DNA of 25,055 nt from positions 1 through 25,055 of the forward strand of contig CAMPJJ010000086.1 in NCBI GenBank assembly GCA_946886855.1. The letters are read 5' to 3'. Position 1 is the stretch's first letter. Each line of letters opens with the position of its first letter. The DNA is from an uncultured Roseateles sp. GTDB lineage: Bacteria > Pseudomonadota > Gammaproteobacteria > Burkholderiales > Burkholderiaceae. The notes under the pieces were generated by a model. It was not told where the DNA came from, searched no databases, and worked only from the letters and a program-made list of their open reading frames with translations. A program made the position numbers and the translations under genes. Positions 1 through 7,302 of this stretch are shown piece after piece.

Positions 1-33
1 ACGTCCCGCCCGGCCAGGAAGTAATCGGTCGAG
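1..33 (-). other. Foreign-looking contig edge (possible symporter fragment)
   Basis: In the AroA frame there is a stop (TAA at 22-24) just before the first AroA-like codons, although AroA should continue upstream. Read on the minus strand, this stretch gives [10 protein letters not shown], which matches a signature I know from sodium/solute symporters (SSS family). The simplest reading is a chimeric contig end or a rearrangement joining a symporter gene to aroA near base 33/34. Eleven codons are little evidence, so this is tentative. Confidence 0.4.
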
Positions 34-1392
34 GTGGACGTCCGCCGCGACGACGACTGGCAGCGTTTCGTGATCCCCGCCGGCAGCCGCTACCGCTCGC
101 CGGGCGAGGTGCACGTCGAGGGCGACGCGTCGTCGGCGTCCTACTTCGTCGCGCTGGGCGCGATCGCGGCCACCGACGCGCCGGTGCGCATCGAGGGCGT
201 GGGCTCGAGCTCCGTGCAGGGCGACGTCCGCTTCGTCGAGGCCGCGCAGGCGATGGGCGCGCGCGTCGAGATCGGCCCGAACTGGCTCGAGGTCCGCCGC
301 GGCGCCTGGCCGCTGAAGGCGCTGGACCTCGACTGCAACCACATCCCCGACGCCGCCATGACGCTGGCCGTGATGGCGCTCTATGCCGACGGCGCGACGA
401 CGCTGCGCAACATCGCCTCGTGGCGCGTCAAGGAGACCGATCGCATCGCCGCGATGGCCGCGGAGCTGGGCAAACTGGGTGCGCAGGTCGAGGAAGGTCC
501 CGACTGGCTGCGCGTGCATCCGCTGAAGGCCTGGAAGCCGGCGGCCATCCACACCTACGACGACCACCGCGTGGCGATGTGCTTCTCGCTGGCCGCGTTC
601 AACGGCCTGCAGGACGACCGGCAGGGACCGGCGGTGCCGGTGCGCATCCTCGATCCGCAATGCGTGGCCAAGACCTTCCCGGATTACTTCGAGACGCTGT
701 TCGGCGTCGTCCGCGCGGACGTGGCCGACATCCCCGTCATCACCATCGACGGTCCCACCGCCTCCGGCAAGGGCACGCTGACGGACGAGGTCGCCCAGGC
801 GCTGGGCTACGACGTGCTCGACTCCGGCGCGCTGTACCGGGTGACCGGCCTGGCGGCATCCCGCAAGGGCATTTCGCTGGACGACGGCGAGGCCGTGGCC
901 GCCATGGTCCCGACGCTGGACCTGAAGTTCGAGGCCGGCCGCGTGCTGCTCGACGACGAGGACGTGTCCGGTGATCTGCGCCAGGAGGCCACCGGCCTGA
1001 TGGCCTCGCGAGTCGGCGCCCATCCGGCGGTGCGCCGCGCGTTGCATCACCTGCAGCTGGACTTCCGCCGCCTGCCCGGCCTGGTCGCCGACGGGCGCGA
1101 CATGGGCACCGCAATCTTCCCTGCGGCCGCGCTCAAGGTCTTCCTCACCGCCAGCGCCGCCACGCGGGCCGAGCGGCGACACAAGCAATTGATTTCCAAG
1201 GGAATTCCGGCTAATATCGAGGGCTTGCGCGCTGATCTTGAAGCGCGGGACGCTCGCGACAAGGGTCGCAGCGCGTCGCCGCTCCAGGCTGCCGCGGATG
1301 CGATCGAACTGGACAACTCGCAGCAGAGCATCGGGGAATCCCGTGACCTGGTGCTGAGCTGGTGGAACGAACGGCGTCCGTTCAAGGCCTGA
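34..1392 (+). CDS. aroA-cmk: Bifunctional EPSP synthase / cytidylate kinase (5' truncated)
   Basis: This is a natural fusion of two enzymes. AroA (3-phosphoshikimate 1-carboxyvinyltransferase) performs step six of the shikimate pathway; Cmk phosphorylates CMP/dCMP. Only the C-terminal half of AroA is present (about residues 1-228). Visible motifs are GDASSASYF (30-38), NHIPDAAMT (102-110), WRVKETDR (130-137), [11 protein letters not shown] (175-185) and [12 protein letters not shown] (207-219). After a linker of a few residues, a complete Cmk runs from about 233: P-loop GPTASGKGT (240-248), DSGALYR, DGRDMGT, and the C-terminal RDKGR segment. The GTG at 34 is only the first in-frame start-like codon after a stop; the true start of aroA, roughly 200 codons further upstream, is missing because of the contig edge. 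The fusion is known in some Burkholderiales. The product is cytosolic and the gene probably heads a unit with rpsA. Confidence 0.93.
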   Translation: MDVRRDDDWQRFVIPAGSRYRSPGEVHVEGDASSASYFVALGAIAATDAPVRIEGVGSSSVQGDVRFVEAAQAMGARVEIGPNWLEVRRGAWPLKALDLDCNHIPDAAMTLAVMALYADGATTLRNIASWRVKETDRIAAMAAELGKLGAQVEEGPDWLRVHPLKAWKPAAIHTYDDHRVAMCFSLAAFNGLQDDRQGPAVPVRILDPQCVAKTFPDYFETLFGVVRADVADIPVITIDGPTASGKGTLTDEVAQALGYDVLDSGALYRVTGLAASRKGISLDDGEAVAAMVPTLDLKFEAGRVLLDDEDVSGDLRQEATGLMASRVGAHPAVRRALHHLQLDFRRLPGLVADGRDMGTAIFPAAALKVFLTASAATRAERRHKQLISKGIPANIEGLRADLEARDARDKGRSASPLQAAADAIELDNSQQSIGESRDLVLSWWNERRPFKA

Positions 1393-1434
1393 CCCTCACG
1401 GGTCCGAATCACAGGTTCCGCACGCAAGACAGGA

Positions 1435-1477
1435 GTGTCACCCCTCCCTCCGGACGTCAGTCCACTGGGGGTGACGC
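1435..1477 (+). promoter_or_regulatory. Stem-loop in the cmk-rpsA intergenic region
   Basis: GTCACCCC (1437-1444) and GGGGTGAC (1468-1475) are a perfect 8-bp inverted repeat. It extends outward by a T-G and a G-C pair and contains a small inner stem, GGAC/GTCC (1452-1455 and 1460-1463). No T-run follows, so it does not look like an intrinsic terminator. A smaller stem, GACCC/GGGTC, lies at 1391-1404 on the cmk stop codon. The role is unknown; it could be mRNA processing or part of the rpsA leader. Confidence 0.45.
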
Positions 1478-1536
1478 GTTCTACAACCTAACCCGCAAGT
1501 CCGCTTGCAACACACGCCCGCGCACCTCTCGGATCA

Positions 1537-1571
1537 GGCTGCCTGACTCACTGTCCAGTGATCAAGCAGCC
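1537..1571 (+). promoter_or_regulatory. Two-tier stem-loop in the rpsA leader
   Basis: An outer stem GGCTGC (1537-1542) / GCAGCC (1566-1571) encloses an inner stem TCACTG (1548-1553) / CAGTGA (1556-1561), separated by a near-symmetric internal loop of 5 and 4 nt. The element ends 31 nt before the rpsA start codon. In enterobacteria, S1 represses its own translation by binding a structured leader. An equivalent role here is inferred only from position and folding. Confidence 0.4.
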
Positions 1572-1589
1572 GGACGCTCTGTGCCTGGC

Positions 1590-1594
1590 AAGGA
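1590..1594 (+). promoter_or_regulatory. Ribosome binding site of rpsA
   Basis: AAGGA lies 8 nt before ATG 1603. It selects this ATG over the in-frame GTG at 1558, which has no Shine-Dalgarno and lies inside the predicted leader stem. Confidence 0.7.
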
Positions 1595-1602
1595 AATCTC
1601 AC

Positions 1603-3297
1603 ATGTCCCAAATGGAATCTTTCGCCGCCCTGTTCGAGGAATCGCTGCAGAAGGCCAACATGCGCACCGGCGAGGTCATCTCGGCTGAAGTCGTCCGCAT
1701 CGAGCACAACTTCGTGGTGGTGAATGCCGGCCTGAAGTCGGAAGCCTACGTGCCGGTCGAGGAATTCAAGAACGACCAGGGCGAAGTCGAAGTCCAAGTC
1801 GGCGATTTCATCTCGGTGGCGATCGACGCCATCGAAAACGGCTACGGCGACACCATCCTGTCGCGCGACAAGGCCAAGCGCCTGGCCTCGTGGCTGTCGC
1901 TGGAGAACGCGCTGGAATCCGGCGAGTTCGTGACCGGCACCGTCTCCGGCAAGGTCAAGGGCGGCCTGACCGTCCTGGTCAACGGCATCCGCGCCTTCCT
2001 GCCCGGTTCGCTGCTCGACACCCGCCCGGTGAAGGACATGAGCCCGTTCGAGGGCAAGACCATGGAGTTCAAGGTCATCAAGCTGGACCGCAAGCGCAAC
2101 AACGTTGTGCTGTCGCGTCGCGCGGTGGTCGAGGCTTCGATGGGCGAAGAGCGCGCCAAGCTGCTGGAAACGCTGACCGAAGGCGCCATCGTCAACGGCG
2201 TGGTCAAGAACATCACCGAATACGGTGCGTTCGTGGACCTGGGCGGCATCGACGGCCTGCTGCACATCACCGACATGGCCTGGCGCCGTGTCCGTCACCC
2301 GAGCGAAGTGGTGACGGTCGGCCAGGAACTGACCGCCAAGGTCCTGAAGTTCGACGCCGAGAAGAACCGCGTCTCGCTGGGCCTGAAGCAGCTGGGCGAC
2401 GACCCGTGGTTCGGCGTGTCGCGCCGCTACCCGGCCAACACCCGCCTGTTCGGCAAGGTCACGAACATCGCCGACTACGGCGCGTTCGTCGAGATCGAAC
2501 CCGGCATCGAAGGCCTGGTGCACGTCTCCGAAATGGACTGGACCAACAAGAACGTCGCGCCTTCCAAGGTCGTCTCGCTGGGCGACGAAGTGGAAGTCAT
2601 GGTCCTGGAGATCGACGAAGACAAGCGTCGCATCTCGCTGGGCATGAAGCAGTGCCGCGCCAACCCGTGGGAAGAGTTCGCCGAGAACGTCAAGCGCGGC
2701 GACCGCGTCAAGGGCCCGATCAAGTCGATCACCGACTTCGGTGTGTTCGTGGGCCTGGCCCAGGGCATCGACGGCCTGGTGCACCTGTCCGACCTGTCGT
2801 GGAACGAGCCGGGTGAAACCGCCGTCCGCAACTACAAGAAGGGCCAGGAAGTCGACGCCATCGTTCTGGCCGTGGACGTCGAGCGCGAGCGCATCTCGCT
2901 GGGCATCAAGCAGCTGGACGGCGATCCGTTCACGACCTTCGTCTCGGTCAACGACCGCGGCATGATCGTGACCGGCAAGGTCAAGACCGTCGACGCCCGT
3001 GGCGCCGAGATCGACCTGGGCGAGGAAGTCACCGGCTACCTGCGTGCTTCGGAAATCGGCCGCGACCGCGTGGAAGATGCCCGCAACGTGCTGAAGGAAG
3101 GCGACGAAGTCTCCGCCGTGATCGTCAACGTCGACCGCAAGTCGCGCAGCATCCAGCTGTCGATCAAGGCCAAGGACAGCGCCGACGAACAGCAAGCCAT
3201 GCAGCGTCTGTCGCAGAACAACGAGCGCGAGAACGCCGGCACGACCAGCCTGGGCGCCCTGCTGCGCGCCAAGCTGGACAACCAGGGCAACGGCTGA
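1603..3297 (+). CDS. rpsA: 30S ribosomal protein S1
   Basis: S1 (564 residues; E. coli 557) sits at the mRNA platform of the 30S subunit and unfolds and recruits mRNAs with weak Shine-Dalgarno sequences. The N-terminus ([14 protein letters not shown]) is the typical S2-binding segment. Six S1/OB repeats follow, at about residues 20-90, 105-172, 190-262, 276-348, 363-435 and 452-522. The middle repeats carry the recurring G-V--I--YGAFV-L--GI-GL-H-S core. The start is fixed by the AAGGA site and by family alignment. The gene follows aroA-cmk and precedes ihfB, the usual proteobacterial order. A 737-codon open frame on the opposite strand is a GC-bias shadow. Confidence 0.98.
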   Translation: MSQMESFAALFEESLQKANMRTGEVISAEVVRIEHNFVVVNAGLKSEAYVPVEEFKNDQGEVEVQVGDFISVAIDAIENGYGDTILSRDKAKRLASWLSLENALESGEFVTGTVSGKVKGGLTVLVNGIRAFLPGSLLDTRPVKDMSPFEGKTMEFKVIKLDRKRNNVVLSRRAVVEASMGEERAKLLETLTEGAIVNGVVKNITEYGAFVDLGGIDGLLHITDMAWRRVRHPSEVVTVGQELTAKVLKFDAEKNRVSLGLKQLGDDPWFGVSRRYPANTRLFGKVTNIADYGAFVEIEPGIEGLVHVSEMDWTNKNVAPSKVVSLGDEVEVMVLEIDEDKRRISLGMKQCRANPWEEFAENVKRGDRVKGPIKSITDFGVFVGLAQGIDGLVHLSDLSWNEPGETAVRNYKKGQEVDAIVLAVDVERERISLGIKQLDGDPFTTFVSVNDRGMIVTGKVKTVDARGAEIDLGEEVTGYLRASEIGRDRVEDARNVLKEGDEVSAVIVNVDRKSRSIQLSIKAKDSADEQQAMQRLSQNNERENAGTTSLGALLRAKLDNQGNG

Positions 3298-3309
3298 TCT
3301 CCTTGGACG

Positions 3310-3339
3310 CCGGGCGTGGCGCGCAAGCGTCGCGCCCGG
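3310..3339 (+). terminator. GC-rich hairpin downstream of rpsA
   Basis: CCGGGCG (3310-3316) pairs with CGCCCGG (3333-3339). An alternative GGCGCG/CGCGCC pairing (3318-3323 and 3331-3336) is also possible. It lies 12 nt after the rpsA stop with no T-run, so it may be an mRNA 3'-end stabiliser or a weak terminator ahead of the strong one at 3421. Confidence 0.4.
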
Positions 3340-3420
3340 TCTCAAGAGAATCCCTTGTTCTGGCGGGAGGCGGGCTGAGTTAGCCTGCCTTCCCTGACCC
3401 ATCGACGCACAAGCGCTTCG

Positions 3421-3453
3421 ACAGGCTCGCTCCGCAGCGAGCCTGTTTTTCTT
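3421..3453 (+). terminator. Strong intrinsic terminator between rpsA and ihfB
   Basis: A perfect 11-bp stem (3421-3431 with 3436-3446) and a CCGC tetraloop are followed by TTTTTCTT. This is the clearest rho-independent terminator in the window. It ends only 3 nt before the first possible ihfB ATG (3457) and 15 nt before the preferred one (3469). Confidence 0.9.
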
Positions 3454-3468
3454 CAGATGCCGACGACC

Positions 3469-3783
3469 ATGACCCGATCCGACCTGGTGGCCCACTTGTC
3501 CGAGCGCTTCGGCCAGCTCACGCAACGAGACACCGAGTTCGCGGTCAAGACCATCCTGGACGCGATGTCCGACGCGCTGGCCCGCGGCCACCGCATCGAG
3601 ATCCGCGGCTTCGGGAGCTTCTCGATCAACCGCCGTCCGCCCCGCATGGGCCGCAACCCGCGCAGCGGCGAGCAGGTGCTGATCCCGGAGAAGCTGGTGC
3701 CCCACTTCAAGCCGGGCAAGGCCCTGCGCGAAGCCGTCGACGCGCAACTGCCCGTCACGGACGAGGACCAGCAGGCCGCCTGA
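3469..3783 (+). CDS. ihfB: Integration host factor subunit beta
   Basis: IHF-beta pairs with IHF-alpha to bind and sharply bend DNA, acting in nucleoid structure, recombination and sigma-54 promoters. The 104-residue product has the complete HU/IHF fold: helices 1-40, the [11 protein letters not shown] strand (42-52), and the DNA-wrapping arm [12 protein letters not shown] (57-68) with the intercalating proline region, then [11 protein letters not shown] (78-88). The ATG at 3469 gives the family-typical Met-Thr-Arg-Ser-Asp-Leu start; an in-frame ATG at 3457 would add four residues. Neither has a good Shine-Dalgarno. The C-terminal tail (about 90-104) is longer and more acidic than in E. coli. 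The gene lies between two intrinsic terminators, so it probably has its own expression signals. Confidence 0.96.
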   Translation: MTRSDLVAHLSERFGQLTQRDTEFAVKTILDAMSDALARGHRIEIRGFGSFSINRRPPRMGRNPRSGEQVLIPEKLVPHFKPGKALREAVDAQLPVTDEDQQAA

Positions 3784-3807
3784 GCGCCCCGCATTCCAAG
3801 ACCGAAG

Positions 3808-3834
3808 GCGTCGCGATCCGCGGCGCTTTTTTTT
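3808..3834 (+). terminator. Intrinsic terminator of ihfB
   Basis: An 8-bp stem (3808-3815 with 3819-3826, including one G-T pair) and a 3-nt loop are followed directly by eight T (3827-3834). It lies 25 nt after the ihfB stop codon. Confidence 0.92.
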
Positions 3835-3907
3835 CGTCCGTCGGCGGACGAATGTATGCAGGGGTTAACTCGCCCTGCCATCCGTCATGGCGTACTCCGC
3901 ACGCGCC

Positions 3908-3913
3908 TAGAAT
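3908..3913 (+). promoter_or_regulatory. Putative -10 element of the lapA operon
   Basis: TAGAAT lies 8 nt before the lapA ATG (3922), which has no Shine-Dalgarno. Transcription would begin within about 0-3 nt of the start codon, giving a nearly leaderless mRNA. No convincing -35 hexamer is visible. Confidence 0.45.
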
Positions 3914-3921
3914 CGCCTCCC

Positions 3922-4221
3922 ATGCGAATCCTGGTCTGGCTCTTCCGAGCATTCCTGTTCTTCTGTCTCTTCGCCTTCGCGCTGAACAACAGCCAGGAGG
4001 TCGTCGTGCACTGGTTCTTCGGCCAGTCCTGGCGATCTCCGCTGGTGATCGTGGTGCTGCTGGCCTTCGGGCTGGGCTGCGCCTTCGGCGTGCTGGCGAT
4101 GGTCCCGGCCTGGTGGCGACACAAGCGCGCCGCCGCGCGATCGCTCCCTCCGGCGGACGACCTGCCGCCCTCTTCGGCGACTGCGACCGCCAACGACCCC
4201 AAGATCCCCGATGGAATTTGA
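3922..4221 (+). CDS. lapA: LapA-family inner-membrane protein
   Basis: This is a small (99 residue) membrane protein of the LapA/DUF1049 family, the usual partner of LapB in LPS assembly. Two membrane segments are visible at about residues 4-20 and 40-63, joined by the conserved short loop with Asn-Asn-Ser-Gln-Glu-Val and Trp-Phe-Phe-Gly. A basic Trp-Trp-Arg-His-Lys-Arg stretch (64-69) and a polar cytoplasmic tail follow. The ATG at 3922 is chosen because it begins directly before the first membrane helix. An in-frame ATG at 3856 would add 22 residues with no family resemblance and lies next to the ihfB terminator. The end overlaps lapB by 11 nt, which implies translational coupling. Confidence 0.92.
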   Translation: MRILVWLFRAFLFFCLFAFALNNSQEVVVHWFFGQSWRSPLVIVVLLAFGLGCAFGVLAMVPAWWRHKRAAARSLPPADDLPPSSATATANDPKIPDGI

Positions 4222-5368
4222 TCTCAGCTGGCTGCTGATCGGCGTGCCCCTGGTCTTCGGACTGGGCTGGCTGGCCTCCAAGCTGGATGCGCGCCAATGG
4301 AAACGCGAGCAGCGCGACGCGCCGCGCGCCTACTTCAAGGGCTTGAACCTGCTGCTCAATGAGCAGCAGGACAAGGCGATCGACGCCTTCATCGAAGCGG
4401 TGCAGGCCGATCCCGACACCTCGGAGCTGCACTTCGCGCTGGGCAACCTGTTCCGCCGCCGCGGCGAGTACGAACGCGCCGTGCGGGTGCACCAGCACCT
4501 GCTGTCCCGCGGCGACCTGCCGAAGTCGGAGCGCGACCGCGCCCAGTACGCGCTGGCGCAGGACTTCTTCAAGGCCGGCCTGTTCGACCGCGCCGAGTCC
4601 GCCTATGCGGCCCTCAAGGGCACGGCCTTCGACCACGAGGCCGCGCTGGCGCTGCTGTCGCTGTACGAGCGCTCGCGCGAATGGGCGAAGGCGGCGGAGG
4701 TCTCCGAGCAGCTCGAGGCGGCCGGCACCGGCAGCTTCGCGAGCCGCATCGCCAACTACTGGTGCGAGCTGGCGCTCGAGGCCCAGGCCCGCCAGGACGA
4801 GCCGCAGGCGCGTCGCTGGCTGGACCAGGCCCGCGAGCGCGCGCCGCAATCGGCGCGGGCCTATGTGCTGCTGGGCCAGATGCTGGCGCGCCAGGGCGAC
4901 CAGGTCGGTGCGATGGGGCTTTACGGCGAGCTGCTGAGGGCCAATCCCGACGCTTTCAACCTCGTCGCGCGCGACTACGCGCAGGCCGCCCAGGCCACCG
5001 GCACGGTCGCGCAGGCGCTCGCGCTGATCGAGGCCCACTACCGCCGCCATCCCAGCATGGCGCTGCTGCAGGCCATCGCGCTGCTGGAACCCGCGCCCGA
5101 CGCACAGCGCCGCCGGCTGACCGACCACCTCCGCGTCGAACCGGCCCTGTCGGCCGCGACGCTGCTGCTGCAGCAGAGCCACGCGCGCCAGCAGGCGCTC
5201 GACGAGGACGAGGCCCAGCTGGTCGGCGCCGCGCTGCAACGCGCCGTGCGGCCGTTGCAGCGCTACCGCTGCGCCGCCTGCGGCTTCGAGTCGCAGCACT
5301 ATTTCTGGCAATGCCCGGGCTGCCTCAGCTGGGACAGCTACCCGCCCCGCCACGTCGAAGAACTCTGA
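4211..5368 (+). CDS. lapB: Lipopolysaccharide assembly protein LapB
   Basis: LapB (YciM; 385 residues, E. coli 389) is an inner-membrane-anchored TPR protein. In E. coli it delivers LpxC to FtsH for degradation and thereby sets the rate of LPS synthesis; it also helps assemble LPS enzymes. An N-terminal membrane helix (about 5-22) is followed by a basic segment and TPR repeats from about 40 to 330. A C-terminal rubredoxin-like metal knuckle has Cys354-X2-Cys357 and Cys368-X2-Cys371. All expected parts are present. It overlaps lapA by 11 nt and is followed after 3 nt by a glycosyltransferase gene, so it sits in a four-gene operon. Confidence 0.96.
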   Translation: MEFDLSWLLIGVPLVFGLGWLASKLDARQWKREQRDAPRAYFKGLNLLLNEQQDKAIDAFIEAVQADPDTSELHFALGNLFRRRGEYERAVRVHQHLLSRGDLPKSERDRAQYALAQDFFKAGLFDRAESAYAALKGTAFDHEAALALLSLYERSREWAKAAEVSEQLEAAGTGSFASRIANYWCELALEAQARQDEPQARRWLDQARERAPQSARAYVLLGQMLARQGDQVGAMGLYGELLRANPDAFNLVARDYAQAAQATGTVAQALALIEAHYRRHPSMALLQAIALLEPAPDAQRRRLTDHLRVEPALSAATLLLQQSHARQQALDEDEAQLVGAALQRAVRPLQRYRCAACGFESQHYFWQCPGCLSWDSYPPRHVEEL

Positions 5369-5371
5369 CCG

Positions 5372-6145
5372 ATGACCACCCCGATGAGCTCCGCTCCGGC
5401 GCCGACGTCCGGCGACCGCGTCATCCTCTGCATGAAGTGGGGCACGAAGTACGGCCCCGAGTACGTCAACCGCCTCTATGCGATGGTGCGCCGGCATCTG
5501 CGCGGCGACTTCCGCTTCGTGTGCCTGACCGATCGCGGCGAAGGCGTGCGGGCCGAGGTCGAGTGCCTGCCGATCCCGCCGCTGGACCTGCCGCCCGGCA
5601 GCCCGGAGCGCGGCTGGACCAAGCTGACGACCTTCAGCGACGACCTGGTGCAGAAGTACGGCCTGCGCGGCACCGCCCTCTTCCTCGACCTCGACGTGGT
5701 GATCGTCGACGACATCACCCCGTTCTTCGAGGAGCCCGGCGAGTTCCTCATCATCCACGACTGGAAGCGTCCCTGGCGCATCACCGGCAACTCCTCGGTC
5801 TACCGCTTCACGTTGGGCGCCCATCCCGAGGTGCTGGCCAAGTTCCGGCGCGAGTTCGACGCGATCCGGCAGCGGTTCCGCAACGAGCAGGCCTACCTCT
5901 CCGACGAGATGCACCGCAAGGGCCTGCTGAAGTACTGGGACGATCGCTGGTGCGCCAGCTTCAAGTACCACAGCATCCCGCGATGGCCGATGAACTACTT
6001 CCAGGCGCCGTTCATCCCCGACGGCGCGCGTATCCTGATCTTCCATGGCGTGATGAACCCGCCCGATGCGTTGGCCGGCCGCAGCAACGGCAACTGGCGT
6101 CGTCCGAAACCGGCGCCATGGATTGCCGATCACTGGCACGAATGA
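5372..6145 (+). CDS. Putative DxD glycosyltransferase (GT8-like)
   Basis: A predicted cytosolic, nucleotide-sugar-dependent glycosyltransferase of 257 residues. The fold-A signs are a beta strand (VILCMKWG, 17-24) and a Phe-Leu-Asp-Leu-Asp-Val-Val motif (104-110) whose Asp106/Asp108 would bind the metal and UDP-sugar. A conserved WTKL segment (82-85) and a His-rich C-terminal part (IFHG region) fit GT8-type or related small transferases. Neither donor nor acceptor can be read from the sequence. The gene starts 3 nt after lapB and ends 10 nt before a GT2 gene, so a role in LPS or surface-glycan assembly is likely. No signal peptide or membrane segment is seen. Confidence 0.78.
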   Translation: MTTPMSSAPAPTSGDRVILCMKWGTKYGPEYVNRLYAMVRRHLRGDFRFVCLTDRGEGVRAEVECLPIPPLDLPPGSPERGWTKLTTFSDDLVQKYGLRGTALFLDLDVVIVDDITPFFEEPGEFLIIHDWKRPWRITGNSSVYRFTLGAHPEVLAKFRREFDAIRQRFRNEQAYLSDEMHRKGLLKYWDDRWCASFKYHSIPRWPMNYFQAPFIPDGARILIFHGVMNPPDALAGRSNGNWRRPKPAPWIADHWHE

Positions 6146-6155
6146 GCGAGACACC

Positions 6156-7226
6156 ATGAGCGCCGCCCCTGCGCCCCGTCTCCAGGAACCGCCGCCCGGC
6201 GCGGGCGACCCCTGGCTGTCGGTCCTGATCCCCGTGCACAACGTCAAGGACTACCTGCGCGAATGCCTGGACTCGGTCCTCGCGCAGGCGGATGCCGGCG
6301 TCGAAGTGCTGATGGTGGACGACTGCTCCACCGACGGGTCCGACGAACTCGTGCGCACGCTGGTCGCCGAGCACGCCGACGGCCCGGTGAGGGTGCGGGG
6401 CCTGTTCCACGCGCAGAACCAGGGGCTCTCCGGCGCGCGCAACACGATGCTGCAGGCGGCGCGCGGCGAGTACGTCTGGTTCCTGGACTCCGACGACTAC
6501 CTGATGCCCGGCGCGATCCCGAGATTGCGCCAGGTGGTCCAGGGCCACGCCCCGGCGCTGGTGCTGTGCGACTTCTTCATGCTGCGCGAACGCATGAAGC
6601 TCAAGCACCGGCTGCGCGGTGAACTGCACCGGCACACCTTCACGGGACCGGAACGCCAGCTGATGCGCGATCCGTCGCGGTTGATGCAAGGGCTGTTCGA
6701 GGCGGGACAGATGCACAGCTGGTCCAAGATCGCGCGACGCAGCGTCTGGGGCGAGCAGGTGCGCTTCCCGGTCGGCCGGTATTTCGAGGACATGGCGACC
6801 ACGCCCCTGCTGGCGCTGCTCGCCGACAGCGCGTGGTACGAGCCGGAAGTCTGGGTGGCCTATCGCCAGCGCGCCGGTTCGATCCTGAGTACGCCCAACA
6901 CGACCAAGGCGGAGCACCTGGCCCATGCGCTCGCGAACCTGCGCGACGCCCCCACGGGCGCGGCGTTGGACGACGCCGCGCGTTTCGCCTGGGCGCACTT
7001 CGCGGCGCGCAACTTCATCGGCGCCTCGCGCATGGTCGAGAAGGCCATGCCCGACGGCTGCGCCGGCATGGTCGCGATGTTCAGACAGGCCTTCGAGGAA
7101 GCGTCACCGATCCCCCTGCGCGAGCTCGACCGGGCCTACAAGCGCCGGGGCTGGTACCTCCGCGCGATGCGCCTGCGCTATTGGCTGCGCCGGGCCGACG
7201 ACCAGCGTCGCGCCGCCGCAGCCTGA
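6156..7226 (+). CDS. Family 2 glycosyltransferase
   Basis: A 356-residue GT2 (GT-A fold) enzyme that would transfer a sugar from a nucleotide sugar during surface-glycan synthesis. Motifs are SVLIPVHN (22-29), VDDCSTDGS (54-62), NQGLSGARN (88-96) and the catalytic-site FLDSDD (109-114). The domain ends near residue 230; the remainder is helical and basic, without clear membrane segments. The ATG at 6156 is chosen because the GT2 fold begins about 20 residues later. The longer open frame from 6066 overlaps the preceding gene. It is the last gene of the lapA-lapB-GT-GT operon and converges with the GT4 gene. The acceptor is unknown. Confidence 0.88.
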   Translation: MSAAPAPRLQEPPPGAGDPWLSVLIPVHNVKDYLRECLDSVLAQADAGVEVLMVDDCSTDGSDELVRTLVAEHADGPVRVRGLFHAQNQGLSGARNTMLQAARGEYVWFLDSDDYLMPGAIPRLRQVVQGHAPALVLCDFFMLRERMKLKHRLRGELHRHTFTGPERQLMRDPSRLMQGLFEAGQMHSWSKIARRSVWGEQVRFPVGRYFEDMATTPLLALLADSAWYEPEVWVAYRQRAGSILSTPNTTKAEHLAHALANLRDAPTGAALDDAARFAWAHFAARNFIGASRMVEKAMPDGCAGMVAMFRQAFEEASPIPLRELDRAYKRRGWYLRAMRLRYWLRRADDQRRAAAA

Positions 7227-7244
7227 GGAGGGGCGACCGGCCGG

Positions 7245-7267
7245 CGGGTCCGCGGGCATCGGACCCG
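7245..7267. terminator. Hairpin between convergent glycosyltransferase genes
   Basis: CGGGTCCG (7245-7252) and CGGACCCG (7260-7267) form a perfect 8-bp stem with a 7-nt loop in the 76-nt gap between converging genes. There is no T-run on either strand. Position suggests a shared transcription end, perhaps rho-assisted. Confidence 0.4.
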
Positions 7268-7302
7268 GTTGCCCGGCGATCGGCCGCCGCGCCGTCCAGG
7301 CG

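Noticed and set aside
3421..3453. Dispersed 'TTCGACAGGCTC'-type repeat seen in various proteobacteria
   Set aside because: Only part of such a repeat would match and only one copy is in the window. The stem and T-run are fully explained as a terminator.
1534..3747. A 737-codon minus-strand open frame opposite rpsA and ihfB
   Set aside because: It is antisense of two well-recognised genes with strong codon bias, and has no recognisable fold or ribosome binding site.
3755..6247. An 830-codon minus-strand open frame across lapA, lapB and a glycosyltransferase gene
   Set aside because: It crosses an intrinsic terminator and three recognised genes, and its composition is that of an antisense shadow.
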